Source: Pseudonocardia sp. ICBG1293 (GTDB lineage: Bacteria; Actinomycetota; Actinomycetes; Mycobacteriales; Pseudonocardiaceae). Taken from it: 64,000 nt of DNA. Position 1 is the stretch's first letter. Each line of letters begins with the position of its first letter. The stretch lies in contig NZ_JAHLEL010000008.1 of assembly GCF_020131355.1 (NCBI RefSeq), positions 124,001 to 188,000 of the forward strand, written 5' to 3'. Both the position numbers and the translations under genes were made by a program. The notes under the pieces are model-generated. The model had not been told where the DNA came from. It was given only the letters and a program-made list of their open reading frames with translations, and searched no databases. This document shows positions 56,368 through 64,000 of the stretch, piece after piece.

Positions 56368-58043
56368 CCAACGCCGACACCGACAGCGCGACGGGGCGGG
56401 AGCCGATCGACCAGGACACGCTCAGCCGCGTCCAGAAGGCGATGCTGGCCCTGTCCGACGACGTCGCGGTCCAACTGGCTGAGGACCACGGGGTGTGTGT
56501 GCGTCCGCTGGCGATGCGCCGGATCGACCAGTCCAGTGGTCGGGTCGATGTGGTGCCGGTGCCGTGTGGGTCAACGCGGGAAGACCAGTGCCGCCCGTGC
56601 GCGGAGAAGGCCCGACGGCTGCGGATGACCCAGTGCCGCGAAGGCTGGCACCTGTCTACCGAACCCGCCGTCACCCCTGCTGATCCCACTACCGCGCAGA
56701 AGGAGTTGATGGCCGCCCGCGCGGACTTCCACGTCGCCTACACCGATTCCCTCGCCGCCGGTGATGATGCTGAGTGCGCCGAGATCCGCGAGATCGTCGA
56801 GGACATCGACACCGAGCTACGAGCCCTCGGTGTCCGGGGACGGTTGGCACCGCTCGACCCGCGACCCCAGACTGTCCGCCGTACTACCCGTCGTCGTCAG
56901 GACGCCCCGAATCTTCCCCGGCGCCCGGTGGCCGACCGCACGATCGGACGGGTGTTCGGCGGCAAGTACCGGCCCTCGACCTTCCTCACCTTGACCCTGG
57001 ACACCTACGGCCGTGTCGACGGCCACGGCGCCGCTCTGGACCCCGATACCTACGACTACCGCCGCGCCGCCCGGGATGCGATCCACTTCCCGAGGCTGCT
57101 GGACCGGTTCTGGCAGAACACCCGCCGGTGTGTCGGCTGGGACGTGCAGTACTTCGGCACCGTGGAACCCCAGAAACGCGGCGCCCCGCACTTCCACGCC
57201 GCGATCCGGGGCACCATCCCCCGCACCGAACTGCGCGCGATCACCGCCGCCACCTACCACCAGGTCTGGTGGCCCACCCACAACGAGATCGTCTACACCG
57301 GGGAGAAGCTCCCCCGCTGGGACCACCGACAGAAAGCCTTCGTCGACCCCGACACCCGCGAGCCCCTGCCCACCTGGGACGAGGCCACCGACCCCGACAC
57401 GCTCACCACGCCCGCCCACACCGTGGTCTTCGGCCCGCAGGTGCATGTGAAGGGCATCCTCGGCGGCACCGAAGAAGCCGGACGCCACATCGGCTACCTC
57501 ACCAAATATTTGACCAAAAGTGTCGGTCAGGCCGCCGGACTCGACGAGTCCGCGACGTCTCGTCAGCGGGAGCACGCCCGCCGCCTCGCCGCCGAGTTGG
57601 CACAGACCCCGTGTTCGCCGCGCTGCCCGATCTGGCTGCTCTACGGCATCCAACCGAAGGGCGCCCGCCCGGAGATGACCCCCGGGCACTGCACCGGCAA
57701 AGCACACAAGCCCGAACACCTCGGCATCGCCGGACGCCGCGTCCTGGTCTCCCGCAAATGGTCCAACAAGTCCCTCGGTGATCACCGTGCGGACCGGACA
57801 GCTTTTGTTCGGCAACTCCTCGACCAGGCCGGGATCACCCCCGCCTATCCGGTCGATGACGGGCCCTTCGACTGGGAACCGACCAAACCCGGTGACGCCG
57901 ATGTCCCACCCCGCCCCGTCCTGCTGTTACATGCGATCCACCAACGCCAACGATGGCGCGCCGACTACGACGCCGCACTACTCGCCACCACTGACGGACC
58001 ACGACCCGACAGCCATTCGGCAACTGATGATCTTGCAGCGTGA
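56364..58043 (+). CDS. Replication initiator (RepSA-like, HUH type)
   Basis: 559 residues. A Cys-containing segment at about 68-80 (VPCGSTREDQCRPCAEKARR), then the HUH metal motif in RGAPHFHAAIRG and a Tyr-bearing helix HIGYLTKYLTKS, as in rolling-circle initiators of pSAM2-type elements. Further Cys/His residues (TPCSPRCPIW, PGHCTGKAH) may bind zinc. It would nick the element's origin after excision. Flanked by the tra fragment and the excisionase, in the classic rep-xis-int order. Confidence 0.83.
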   Translation: MTNADTDSATGREPIDQDTLSRVQKAMLALSDDVAVQLAEDHGVCVRPLAMRRIDQSSGRVDVVPVPCGSTREDQCRPCAEKARRLRMTQCREGWHLSTEPAVTPADPTTAQKELMAARADFHVAYTDSLAAGDDAECAEIREIVEDIDTELRALGVRGRLAPLDPRPQTVRRTTRRRQDAPNLPRRPVADRTIGRVFGGKYRPSTFLTLTLDTYGRVDGHGAALDPDTYDYRRAARDAIHFPRLLDRFWQNTRRCVGWDVQYFGTVEPQKRGAPHFHAAIRGTIPRTELRAITAATYHQVWWPTHNEIVYTGEKLPRWDHRQKAFVDPDTREPLPTWDEATDPDTLTTPAHTVVFGPQVHVKGILGGTEEAGRHIGYLTKYLTKSVGQAAGLDESATSRQREHARRLAAELAQTPCSPRCPIWLLYGIQPKGARPEMTPGHCTGKAHKPEHLGIAGRRVLVSRKWSNKSLGDHRADRTAFVRQLLDQAGITPAYPVDDGPFDWEPTKPGDADVPPRPVLLLHAIHQRQRWRADYDAALLATTDGPRPDSHSATDDLAA

Positions 58044-58053
58044 GGGGAAGCCG

Positions 58054-58269
58054 ATGACTACCTACCTGACGGTCGTGGAAGCGGCCGAGCATCTGAACAC
58101 CTCGGTTCGCTTCGTGCGTCGGCTCGTCGCCGACCGCCGGATCGCCTTTCACAAGGTGGGCACGCACGTACGGATCGCGGTCGCTGATCTGGAGGTGTTC
58201 GTCCAGGCGAGCCGTGTGGAAGCCATCACATACGAGGGAGTGCGACGTGACGTGAGCGGTGCTGCTTGA
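58054..58269 (+). CDS. Excisionase (MerR-like helix-turn-helix)
   Basis: 71 residues: YLTVVEAAEHLNTSVRFVRR is the winged-helix recognition region, followed by HKVGTHVRIAVADLEVFV, the standard excisionase fold (DNA-binding domain, excisionase family). ATG 58054 has GAGGGG 6 nt upstream. Its TGA shares one base with the integrase ATG. It would favour excision by the neighbouring integrase. Confidence 0.85.
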   Translation: MTTYLTVVEAAEHLNTSVRFVRRLVADRRIAFHKVGTHVRIAVADLEVFVQASRVEAITYEGVRRDVSGAA

Positions 58270-59405
58270 TGCCGAACACGAAGGGGAGTCGCCGCCGCTT
58301 CGGTAGTGTCCGCAAGACGCCGATCGGTGAGTACCAGGTCAGCTACCTCGGCCCCGACCGCCGCCGTCACTTTGCCCCTCACCGGTTCAAACGAGAGCGC
58401 GATGCCGACCGCTGGCTCAACAAGGTTGAAGCCCTGATCGTTGCAGGCGACTGGACGAACCCGGAATGTGGGAGAGTCCCGCTCGGGGACTACGCGGAAC
58501 AGTGGATCAGTCAGCGTCCGGCGCTCCGACCTCGCACCGTGGAGCTGTACCGGTGGTTGCTCCGGCGCTACATCGCTCCAGAGATCGGAGCCGTGCCGAT
58601 CGCCGGTCTGACGAGCGCGGCTGTTCGGCAATGGCGTTTGGACCTGCTCACCAAGCGCGGCGTGTCCGAGACCAGTGCGGCGAAGGCCTACCGGCTGCTG
58701 CGCGCAGTGCTGAACACTGCTGTGGAGGAGGACAAACTACTCACCGCGAACCCGTGTCGCATCCGTGGCGCCGATCGGGAGAATCGGGACGAGCGGCCGG
58801 TCCTGACAGTGGCCCAGGTTTTCGCGATCGCGGACGCCATGCCGAACCGCCGGTGGCGAGCAATGATCCTCTTGGCCGCGTTCGCGTCGCTGCGCTGGGG
58901 CGAGACCTCGGCCCTGCGTCGTCAGGACATCGCGCCCGACGGCAGCATGCTCCGGATCGCGTTCGCGTACTCCGAGGTCCGAGGCAAAGGACTCGTTCTC
59001 GGCCCACCCAAGTCCCGCGCCGGGGTTCGCACGGTCGCCGTGCCCTCCGCGATTCAGAACGATCTTGTCGACCATCTGGCCAAGTTCGTCGATATCGGTC
59101 CCGATGCGTTGCTGTTCACCGGGGTACGCGGTCGGGCGCTTCATCGTGGCGCGTGGGGTCAGCGTGTGAAGTGGCCCGAGCTGATGCGCACGCTCGGCAT
59201 ACCCGGTGTCCACTTCCACGACCTGCGGCATGCCGGAAACATCTGGGCATCGAAGGCCGGGATGTCGACCAAGGACTTGATGGCGCGGATGGGGCACGAC
59301 GACATGCGCGCAGCGCTCATCTACCAGCGCGCGACCAGTGATGCCGACCGGCTCATAGCGGACCGTCTCTCGGCCCTTGTCGACGAGCACCGGCGCAATG
59401 GTTGA
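58269..59405 (+). CDS. Tyrosine recombinase / integrase
   Basis: 378 residues. An AP2-like arm-binding start (GSRRRFGSVRKTPIGEYQVS), a SAM-like core-binding domain (about 70-160) and a catalytic domain with Arg (ASLRWGETSALRRQD), His-x2-Arg (HFHDLRHAGNIW), His (MGHDDMRAA) and Tyr (ALIYQRAT). All active-site residues are present. It recombines an att site in a tRNA gene; the tRNA-Gly 3' half 100 bp downstream is the likely core. ATG 58269 overlaps the xis stop (TGATG). Confidence 0.92.
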   Translation: MPNTKGSRRRFGSVRKTPIGEYQVSYLGPDRRRHFAPHRFKRERDADRWLNKVEALIVAGDWTNPECGRVPLGDYAEQWISQRPALRPRTVELYRWLLRRYIAPEIGAVPIAGLTSAAVRQWRLDLLTKRGVSETSAAKAYRLLRAVLNTAVEEDKLLTANPCRIRGADRENRDERPVLTVAQVFAIADAMPNRRWRAMILLAAFASLRWGETSALRRQDIAPDGSMLRIAFAYSEVRGKGLVLGPPKSRAGVRTVAVPSAIQNDLVDHLAKFVDIGPDALLFTGVRGRALHRGAWGQRVKWPELMRTLGIPGVHFHDLRHAGNIWASKAGMSTKDLMARMGHDDMRAALIYQRATSDADRLIADRLSALVDEHRRNG

Positions 59406-59457
59406 CCTGTGCTTATTGCTGGGCTGTTGCTACAGTTACCGATGATCCCTAAAACGA

Positions 59458-59502
59458 CGAAGGCCCAGCTCCGGTGTGGACACCGTACGAGCTGGGCCTT
59501 CG
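59458..59502 (+). terminator. Terminator after integrase
   Basis: 14-bp perfect stem (CGAAGGCCCAGCTC with its complement) and a 17-nt loop, 53 bp after the integrase stop. Confidence 0.65.
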
Positions 59503-59508
59503 TGTTCT

Positions 59509-59552
59509 GAGCGGATGACGGGAATCGAACCCGCGTATTCAGCTTGGGAAGA
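59509..59552 (-). other. att core: 3' half of tRNA-Gly(CCC)
   Basis: On the minus strand the sequence runs from the anticodon loop TTCCCAA through the variable region and T-arm (GGTTCGATTCC) to the acceptor end CATCCGCTC, as in bacterial tRNA-Gly(CCC). The 5' half (D-arm, matching acceptor strand) is absent on the other side. This is a recombination core copied from a tRNA gene rather than a working tRNA. Confidence 0.7.
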
Positions 59553-59600
59553 CCACGATCGCGCTTGCCGCCCTGGTCAGGCCTGAGTTGCACAGGTTTA

Positions 59601-59721
59601 GAGGTCGTTTCAGAACGACTTGTCGAGTTTCCATTGACCCCTCGACGACAGATCAAACGGCAGGTCAGATAGCCGCTTGTCGTCTACAACAGACACGTCG
59701 ACCTCGTTCTGAAATGACCTC
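59601..59721 (-). repeat. 121-bp MITE, copy 2
   Basis: Exact inverted copy of 54046-54166, with TTA on both sides (59598-59600, 59722-59724). Confidence 0.85.
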
Positions 59722-61227
59722 TTAGTGCCCCGGCGCGGTGATGGTGGGGAGCCGGTCGAGAATGGCACGCGCGCCGCTGGTGATCTGCGGGGCGGCGGTG
59801 ATCGGGTGACCGCCGACGTCGACTCGGACGGTTCGTAGTGGGCGCAGGGCTGTGACCAGCTTCTTGATGGTCACGCCTGCCGCGTCCTGGAGGTGTCGGG
59901 AGACCGCGAGGGCGGCGAAGACGACGGTGAGGTGGGCTTCGATGGCGTCGCGTTCGCGGTGGAAGATCGGTCGGGCTCGCAGGTCGGACTTGGCCATGCG
60001 GAAGCTGGCCTCGACCTGCCACAGGTCGTGGTAGGCGGCCACGACCTTGTGCCCGTCCATGGTGGACTCGGCCAGGTTGGTGACGTAGCCCTTCAACCCG
60101 GCGAGCTGGCGGGCGCGTTCGACCAGGCCCCAGTCGACCTCGGTGCCGGTGGAGGCGATGCGGACGAAGCGGTCCTTCTTCAACGGCCGGGTGCCGGCGG
60201 CGACCTTCTCCGCGCGGTCGACCATGGCGTTGATCGCCCGGTCATCGTGTTTGTGGCGGGCGAAGCGGTACTGGTAGACGACCCGCCGGCTCCGTTTCGC
60301 CTTCCCTGTCCCCATGTCGCGGCGCGACTCCAGGACCTGGCCGTCGTCGAAGGCGTTGCCGTGACGCTCGACGTGCGCGGCCAGATCGTAGGGCGCCTTG
60401 CTGATCCTCGACCCCACGATGAAGGAGAACCCGTTGTCCTCCAACGCGTTCAGGTTCGACGCGGACAGCATTCCGGCATCGGCGACGACCACCATGTCCT
60501 TCACGTCGTGCCGTTTGCGGAAGTCCTCCAGAACGGGTAGCAGAGTGGTCGTCTCGGCCTTGTTGCCCTCGAAGCAGCGGACCTCGAGCGGGAACCCGGA
60601 CGGGTCGACGAGCAGCCCGACCTGGATCTGCGGGTCGACCCGGCGTTCCTTGCTCATCCCTACCTTGCGCAGCGTGTCCTCGTGCTCGACCTCGAAATGC
60701 AGCGTGGTCACGTCATAGAGCACCAGCGACGCCGCCCCCACCCGCGAGGCCACGGTGCAGGCGGCGGCCAGGACGGCCCGGTAGTCCTTGTCGCTGCAGC
60801 GGCGCAGCGCCGCGGTGAAGGTGTTGCGATGCGGCGCGACCACCCCGAGTTCATCGAGGACCCCGACCGCGGCAGAGGTGCTGGTGGGCTCCACGATCCT
60901 GGCGAGCACGAGCGCCCGGAACACCTCGTCGGCGAGCTGGTCGAACCCCAACCGGCGGTAGGCATCGCACAGGACGTTCCACAGGACCTCGCTCGCCGAC
61001 CCGGTCACGACCGCGCCCGCCGCGCCCCCGGTGGCAGGGGCGTCGAGGTCGAGGGCCTGCTGACCTGCATGGATGCGATCCCGCGCTGAGGCGATCAGCA
61101 CTGCGAGCTCGGCGTCATCATGAGCGGAACCGACGTGGGCGACGATCCGCCGGACCCCGTGGCGCTTCTCCACGATCTGCACCGCCGTCGCCCCGGACGC
61201 CGTCTTCACCTTCCGGACGAACACCAC
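59722..61227 (-). CDS. IS1634 family transposase
   Basis: 501 residues, full length for the family. It opens FVRKVKTASGATAVQIVEK, continues RRIVAHVGSAHDDAEL, and has catalytic-type blocks VLYDVTTLHFE (Asp), MVVVADAGMLSASNL (Asp) and YHDLWQVEASFRMAKSDL (Glu). It moves by DDE chemistry. The stop TAA is formed by the TTA that borders the MITE. Terminal inverted repeats could not be identified; a direct repeat TTAGTGCCCC (59722-59731 and 61241-61250) brackets the gene. Confidence 0.87.
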   Translation of the reverse strand: MVFVRKVKTASGATAVQIVEKRHGVRRIVAHVGSAHDDAELAVLIASARDRIHAGQQALDLDAPATGGAAGAVVTGSASEVLWNVLCDAYRRLGFDQLADEVFRALVLARIVEPTSTSAAVGVLDELGVVAPHRNTFTAALRRCSDKDYRAVLAAACTVASRVGAASLVLYDVTTLHFEVEHEDTLRKVGMSKERRVDPQIQVGLLVDPSGFPLEVRCFEGNKAETTTLLPVLEDFRKRHDVKDMVVVADAGMLSASNLNALEDNGFSFIVGSRISKAPYDLAAHVERHGNAFDDGQVLESRRDMGTGKAKRSRRVVYQYRFARHKHDDRAINAMVDRAEKVAAGTRPLKKDRFVRIASTGTEVDWGLVERARQLAGLKGYVTNLAESTMDGHKVVAAYHDLWQVEASFRMAKSDLRARPIFHRERDAIEAHLTVVFAALAVSRHLQDAAGVTIKKLVTALRPLRTVRVDVGGHPITAAPQITSGARAILDRLPTITAPGH

Positions 61228-61304
61228 CCGAGACTACCGATTAGTGCCCCAGATCCCGACCCCACAGCCCGCTGACCAGCAACGACACCTCACAACCCCC
61301 GACT

Positions 61305-61905
61305 ACCTGTGCAACTCAGGTCTGGCGGTCGACGGATCGATCACCAAGGCACCAGGCGGAGGCGAGGTGGCCGGCCGCAGCCCTGTCGGCCGCGGCAAGC
61401 AGGGCACGAAACGGTCCGTGGCCTGCGATGACCAGGGCATCCCGCTGCACCTGGTCGCGGCGCGAGCCAACGACCATGACTCGCCCCTGCTGGAACCGAC
61501 CTTGACCGGCATCGTGACGATGATCGGCCCGCTGCCCCGCCACCGCGACGCCCACGGTGGTGATCTGTTCCCGACCGTGCACCTGGACCGCGGCTATGAC
61601 TCCGGCAAGACCCGTACTCTGCTGCACACCCTGGGCTTCACCGGCGAGATCGCGACCACGGGGGTCCCAGCTCCGATCCAGGCAGGACGACGGTGGCCCA
61701 TCGAGCGCACGCACTCCTGGATGAACGGCTACGGCAAGCTGCGCCGGTTCACCGATCGCCGGAAGATCATCGTCGAGTTCTACCTCAACCTCGCCGCCGC
61801 GCTCACCGTGATCCGCCGGCTGATCAACCGTGCCCGCAGCCGCTACCGCTGGACAACCCGACCCACGACCCGTCGACTCCAATAACCATCAATCGCCGGA
61901 CGCTC
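61305..61905 (+). pseudogene. 5'-truncated IS5-type transposase
   Basis: Starts abruptly inside the catalytic domain: LAVDGSITKAPGGGEVAG (first Asp), VHLDRGYDSGKTRTLL (second Asp), WPIERTHSWMNGYGKLRRF (Glu), with the stop at 61885. About 100 N-terminal residues present in the related 280-aa transposases are lost. It differs from the A and C types. The right end of the element, reading CGGACGCTC, meets TTA at 61906. Confidence 0.8.
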
Positions 61906-61976
61906 TTAGAGGTCGTTTCAGAAGTCGGCGTGTCGGTCCTGTGTGGATCGGCGCTGGTAGCTGATCATGTCCGGTC

Positions 61977-62816
61977 GTGGCGCGGCGATCTTGTGTCGAG
62001 CGATTGGTGAGCGACGAGCTGTGGGCGCTGGTGGAGCCGCTGCTGCCCAAGCCGCGCAAGCACAAGCGGGGACGGACAGGCCGTCCGCGGGTGCCGGATC
62101 GGGCCGCTCTGGCCGGGATCGTGTTCGTGCTCAAGACCGGGATCAGCTGGAACGCGCTGCCCGCCGAGCTCGGCTGTGGGTCCGGAGTGACCTGCTGGCG
62201 GCGGCTACGGCAGTGGCAGCAGGCCGGGGTCTGGGCCCAGCTGCACCGGGTGATGCTCGACCGCCTCGCCCAGCAGGGCCTGCTGGACTGGTCGCGGGCG
62301 GCGGTGGACAGCGTGAGCGTGCGGGCCAAGCGCCGCGGCGAGGCCACCGGGCCCTCGCCGACCGATCGCGGGAAGGCGGGCAGCAAGTACCACGTGCTCT
62401 GCGACCGAGGCGGGCTCCCGCTGCATGCGCTGGTCACCGGGGCGAACGCCCACGACAGTCGGATGCTCGCCCCGCTGCTGGACACCAACCCCGGCGTCCG
62501 CGAACGGGCGGGACAGCCGGGGCGTCCGCGACGTCGGCCGGACAAGGTGCACGCCGACAAGGGCTACGACTATCCCCGCTGCCGCCGCTACCTGAGTGGG
62601 CGTGGGATCGGGGTGCGGATCGCCCGGCGCGGGATCGAGGACTCCACCCGGCTCGGGCGGGTCCGCTGGGTCGTCGAGCGCACCATGTCCTGGCTGCTGG
62701 ACTTCCGCCGCCTCGCGCTGCGCTACGACCGCGCCGAATCCACGATCACCGCGCTGTTATCGCTGGCCTGCGCCCTGATCTGCCACCGCCGCCTCACCAA
62801 GCCGAAGCCGAAGTGA
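61977..62816 (+). CDS. IS5 family transposase (passenger-bearing IS)
   Basis: 279 residues of the second IS5 type: VSDELWALVEPLLPKPRKHK and the insertion domain ILFV-like AALAGIVFVLKTGISWNALP at the N-terminus, then Asp in AAVDSVSVRAKRRGE, Asp in VHADKGYDYPRCRR and Glu in RWVVERTMSWLLDFRRL. Intact. GTG 61977 is used; GTG 62007 is an alternative. Likely also acts on the two MITEs, whose ends match. Confidence 0.9.
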   Translation: MARRSCVERLVSDELWALVEPLLPKPRKHKRGRTGRPRVPDRAALAGIVFVLKTGISWNALPAELGCGSGVTCWRRLRQWQQAGVWAQLHRVMLDRLAQQGLLDWSRAAVDSVSVRAKRRGEATGPSPTDRGKAGSKYHVLCDRGGLPLHALVTGANAHDSRMLAPLLDTNPGVRERAGQPGRPRRRPDKVHADKGYDYPRCRRYLSGRGIGVRIARRGIEDSTRLGRVRWVVERTMSWLLDFRRLALRYDRAESTITALLSLACALICHRRLTKPKPK

Positions 62817-62847
62817 TGGTCGACCCAGCCCTCGCTGAGGCACTCGC

Positions 62848-63441
62848 CTACGAGGTCGGGGCCAGCGGCCGCCAGGCCAGCCACTCCAAGGCCCGGTCGG
62901 CCTCGTCAGGGTCGAAGCGGTGCGGGTCGAACGGCCCGCCCGCCCACTCCAGGCGCTCGGCGCGGTCGGGATGGTCAGGGTCGGCGAGCACGGCCTGGAA
63001 GTCCTCATACCCCCCGATCCCGCCGACGTCCTCGGGCGGGCACGCCCCCTGCCCGGCGACGCATCGCGGATAGCACACTCCCGGCTCGACGGCCGCGACC
63101 GCCTCGACGGTGATCTCGTGGGCCCAGTTGTCACCGAAGTCGTAGACGTAACCGAACCGGTCACCAGCCTTGACCAGCCGAAACAGCTTCTCTTTCGTCT
63201 CGTCGGCGACATCCTGTCCGGGCCAGTCCGGGTCTGGGATCCCGTAGCGGCGCCCGACGATCTCGAACTCGTGCAGATGAGAGTTCGTCCAGCCCATCAC
63301 TGACTGCACCACCTCGTGTAACACCGCCAAGTCGACCTCGCCCGGCACCTGCACCCGACGCCGGACCGCCGGCACCACCTCGGTCAGGACGATCTCCAAC
63401 TCGAAAATCTTCGTCTTCTCAGACACACGAGGCGCGACCAT
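62848..63441 (-). CDS. Plasmid pRiA4b ORF-3-like protein (IS passenger)
   Basis: 197 residues. IFELEIVLTEVVPAVRRRVQ, MGWTNSHLHEFEI, YVYDFGDNWAHEITVE and GGYEDFQAVL are the hallmarks of the pRiA4b ORF-3 fold, a small alpha/beta domain of unknown function common on plasmids and mobile DNA. It lies opposite to the transposase with only 31 bp between stops, and inside the terminal repeats, so it moves with the IS. No catalytic role is known. Confidence 0.85.
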   Translation of the reverse strand: MVAPRVSEKTKIFELEIVLTEVVPAVRRRVQVPGEVDLAVLHEVVQSVMGWTNSHLHEFEIVGRRYGIPDPDWPGQDVADETKEKLFRLVKAGDRFGYVYDFGDNWAHEITVEAVAAVEPGVCYPRCVAGQGACPPEDVGGIGGYEDFQAVLADPDHPDRAERLEWAGGPFDPHRFDPDEADRALEWLAWRPLAPTS

Positions 63442-63567
63442 CAGCCGATGCTGCCAGCCCCGCCGTCACCGGCAGAACCGGGCCCACCACTTCTGAAACG
63501 ACGTCTTAACGCGTTCGGGTGGTCACATCGCGTTGCGGTAGATCAACGCTGCGTAGATGTCGGCAGA

Positions 63568-64000
63568 TCAGGACTCGACCGCGGGACGACGGGCGTGCAG
63601 CCCCTCCTCCAGAGCGGTGGCGACCTCGGCCAGGTCGGCGAGCAGGTCCTGCATCCGATCGGCGGAGATCCCGACCGGCGCCGCGGCCAGCACCCAGGCG
63701 TCCTCGGCCCACAGCAGCTCGACGTCCTCGCCGACCGCGTCGCTGGCGTCGGCGACCCGCGGGGTCAGCAGCGGGCGGACGGCGTCGGCGTCGCTGACGA
63801 AGGCGTAGCGCTCCCCGACCGGCTCGAGCAGGTCCAGGCCGGCGTCGTCGGGCAGCGGCGCCGACGGCAGGCGCAGCTCGACGGCGGCGGGCAGCGACTC
63901 GTGCACCTGCACCGCGCACAGCACCGAGCTGATCCGGCCGGCCTGCTCGTGGTCGAAGGCGTAGGCCTTGCGCGGGCCGTCCGGCGTCGGGACGTCGCCC
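63568..64000 (-). CDS. Unrecognised protein, 3' part only
   Basis: 143 codons are visible and the frame stays open to the window edge. No family recognised. Residues include DGPRKAYAFDHEQAGRISS, HESLPAAVELRLPSAP and VGEDVELLWAEDAWVLAAA; no membrane segment. Possibly the first chromosomal gene to the right of the mobile island, since the IS ends 62 bp from its stop. Confidence 0.55.
   Translation of the reverse strand, partial: GDVPTPDGPRKAYAFDHEQAGRISSVLCAVQVHESLPAAVELRLPSAPLPDDAGLDLLEPVGERYAFVSDADAVRPLLTPRVADASDAVGEDVELLWAEDAWVLAAAPVGISADRMQDLLADLAEVATALEEGLHARRPAVES

Larger units (their letters stand above)
61909..63505 (+). mobile_element. 1597-bp IS with passenger gene
   Basis: Terminal repeats GAGGTCGTTTCAGAAG and GACGTCGTTTCAGAAG (15 of 16), TTA on both sides (61906-61908, 63506-63508). 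Contains a plus-strand transposase and a minus-strand pRiA4b ORF-3-like gene, both inside the repeats. Confidence 0.85.

Noticed and set aside
59509..59552. Complete tRNA-Gly gene
   Set aside because: Only the half from the anticodon loop to the acceptor end is present; no D-arm or matching 5' acceptor strand follows within the next 50 bp.

Overview
The window comes from a very GC-rich actinobacterium. It carries an arabinogalactan biosynthesis locus (dprE1, dprE2, two Emb-type arabinosyltransferases, two GlfT2-type galactofuranosyltransferases, glf, aftA), so the organism should have an arabinogalactan cell wall. A member of the Pseudonocardiaceae, Pseudonocardia-like, is my best inference; no 16S or other species marker is present.

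Layout. 1-1432: tail of an ABC-2 exporter. 1442-2032: DUF1707 protein. 2051-6082: multi-pass membrane protein divergent from dprE1-dprE2, which make decaprenyl-phospho-arabinose. 6096-10009: nitroreductase, methyltransferase-like protein and an OafA-type acyltransferase with a long disordered tail. 10214-20398: two convergent modules, each pairing an emb gene with a glfT2-type gene; the first emb is frameshifted. 20731-23908: enolase-superfamily enzyme and Fe-alcohol dehydrogenase with a divergent IclR regulator. 23982-34483: glf, two tandem paralogous membrane proteins, a frameshifted methyltransferase, aftA, a VOC protein and a GT-C enzyme. 34476-42463: a surface-glycan locus with a GT2 enzyme, an unknown protein, a flippase and pseudaminic acid genes pseC, pseB, pseF and a pseG-pseH fusion; pseI is not here. 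42494-46643: MFS transporter, isocitrate-lyase-like enzyme and 2-hydroxyacid dehydrogenase with a divergent GntR/FCD regulator. 46732-51095: five tightly coupled genes, bioY, acyl-CoA ligase, thiolase, bioM, bioN.

51096-63505 is a mobile-element island. It holds four identical 980-bp IS5-type copies (two per orientation), a diverged relative, two copies of a 121-bp MITE, an IS1634-type transposase, a truncated IS5-type transposase, and a 1.6-kb IS carrying a passenger gene. Between them lies a fragment of an actinomycete integrative and conjugative element (end of an FtsK-like translocase, HUH replication initiator, excisionase, tyrosine integrase, and an att core made of the 3' half of tRNA-Gly). 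Almost every junction is a single TTA/TAA trinucleotide next to element ends reading GAG/CTC, which suggests that each insertion rebuilt a target for the next. The window closes with the 3' part of an unrecognised minus-strand gene.

Several genes start 6-7 bases after a TANNNT box with no Shine-Dalgarno sequence, pointing to frequent leaderless transcription. Functional statements are read from motifs and gene context; no database search was run.
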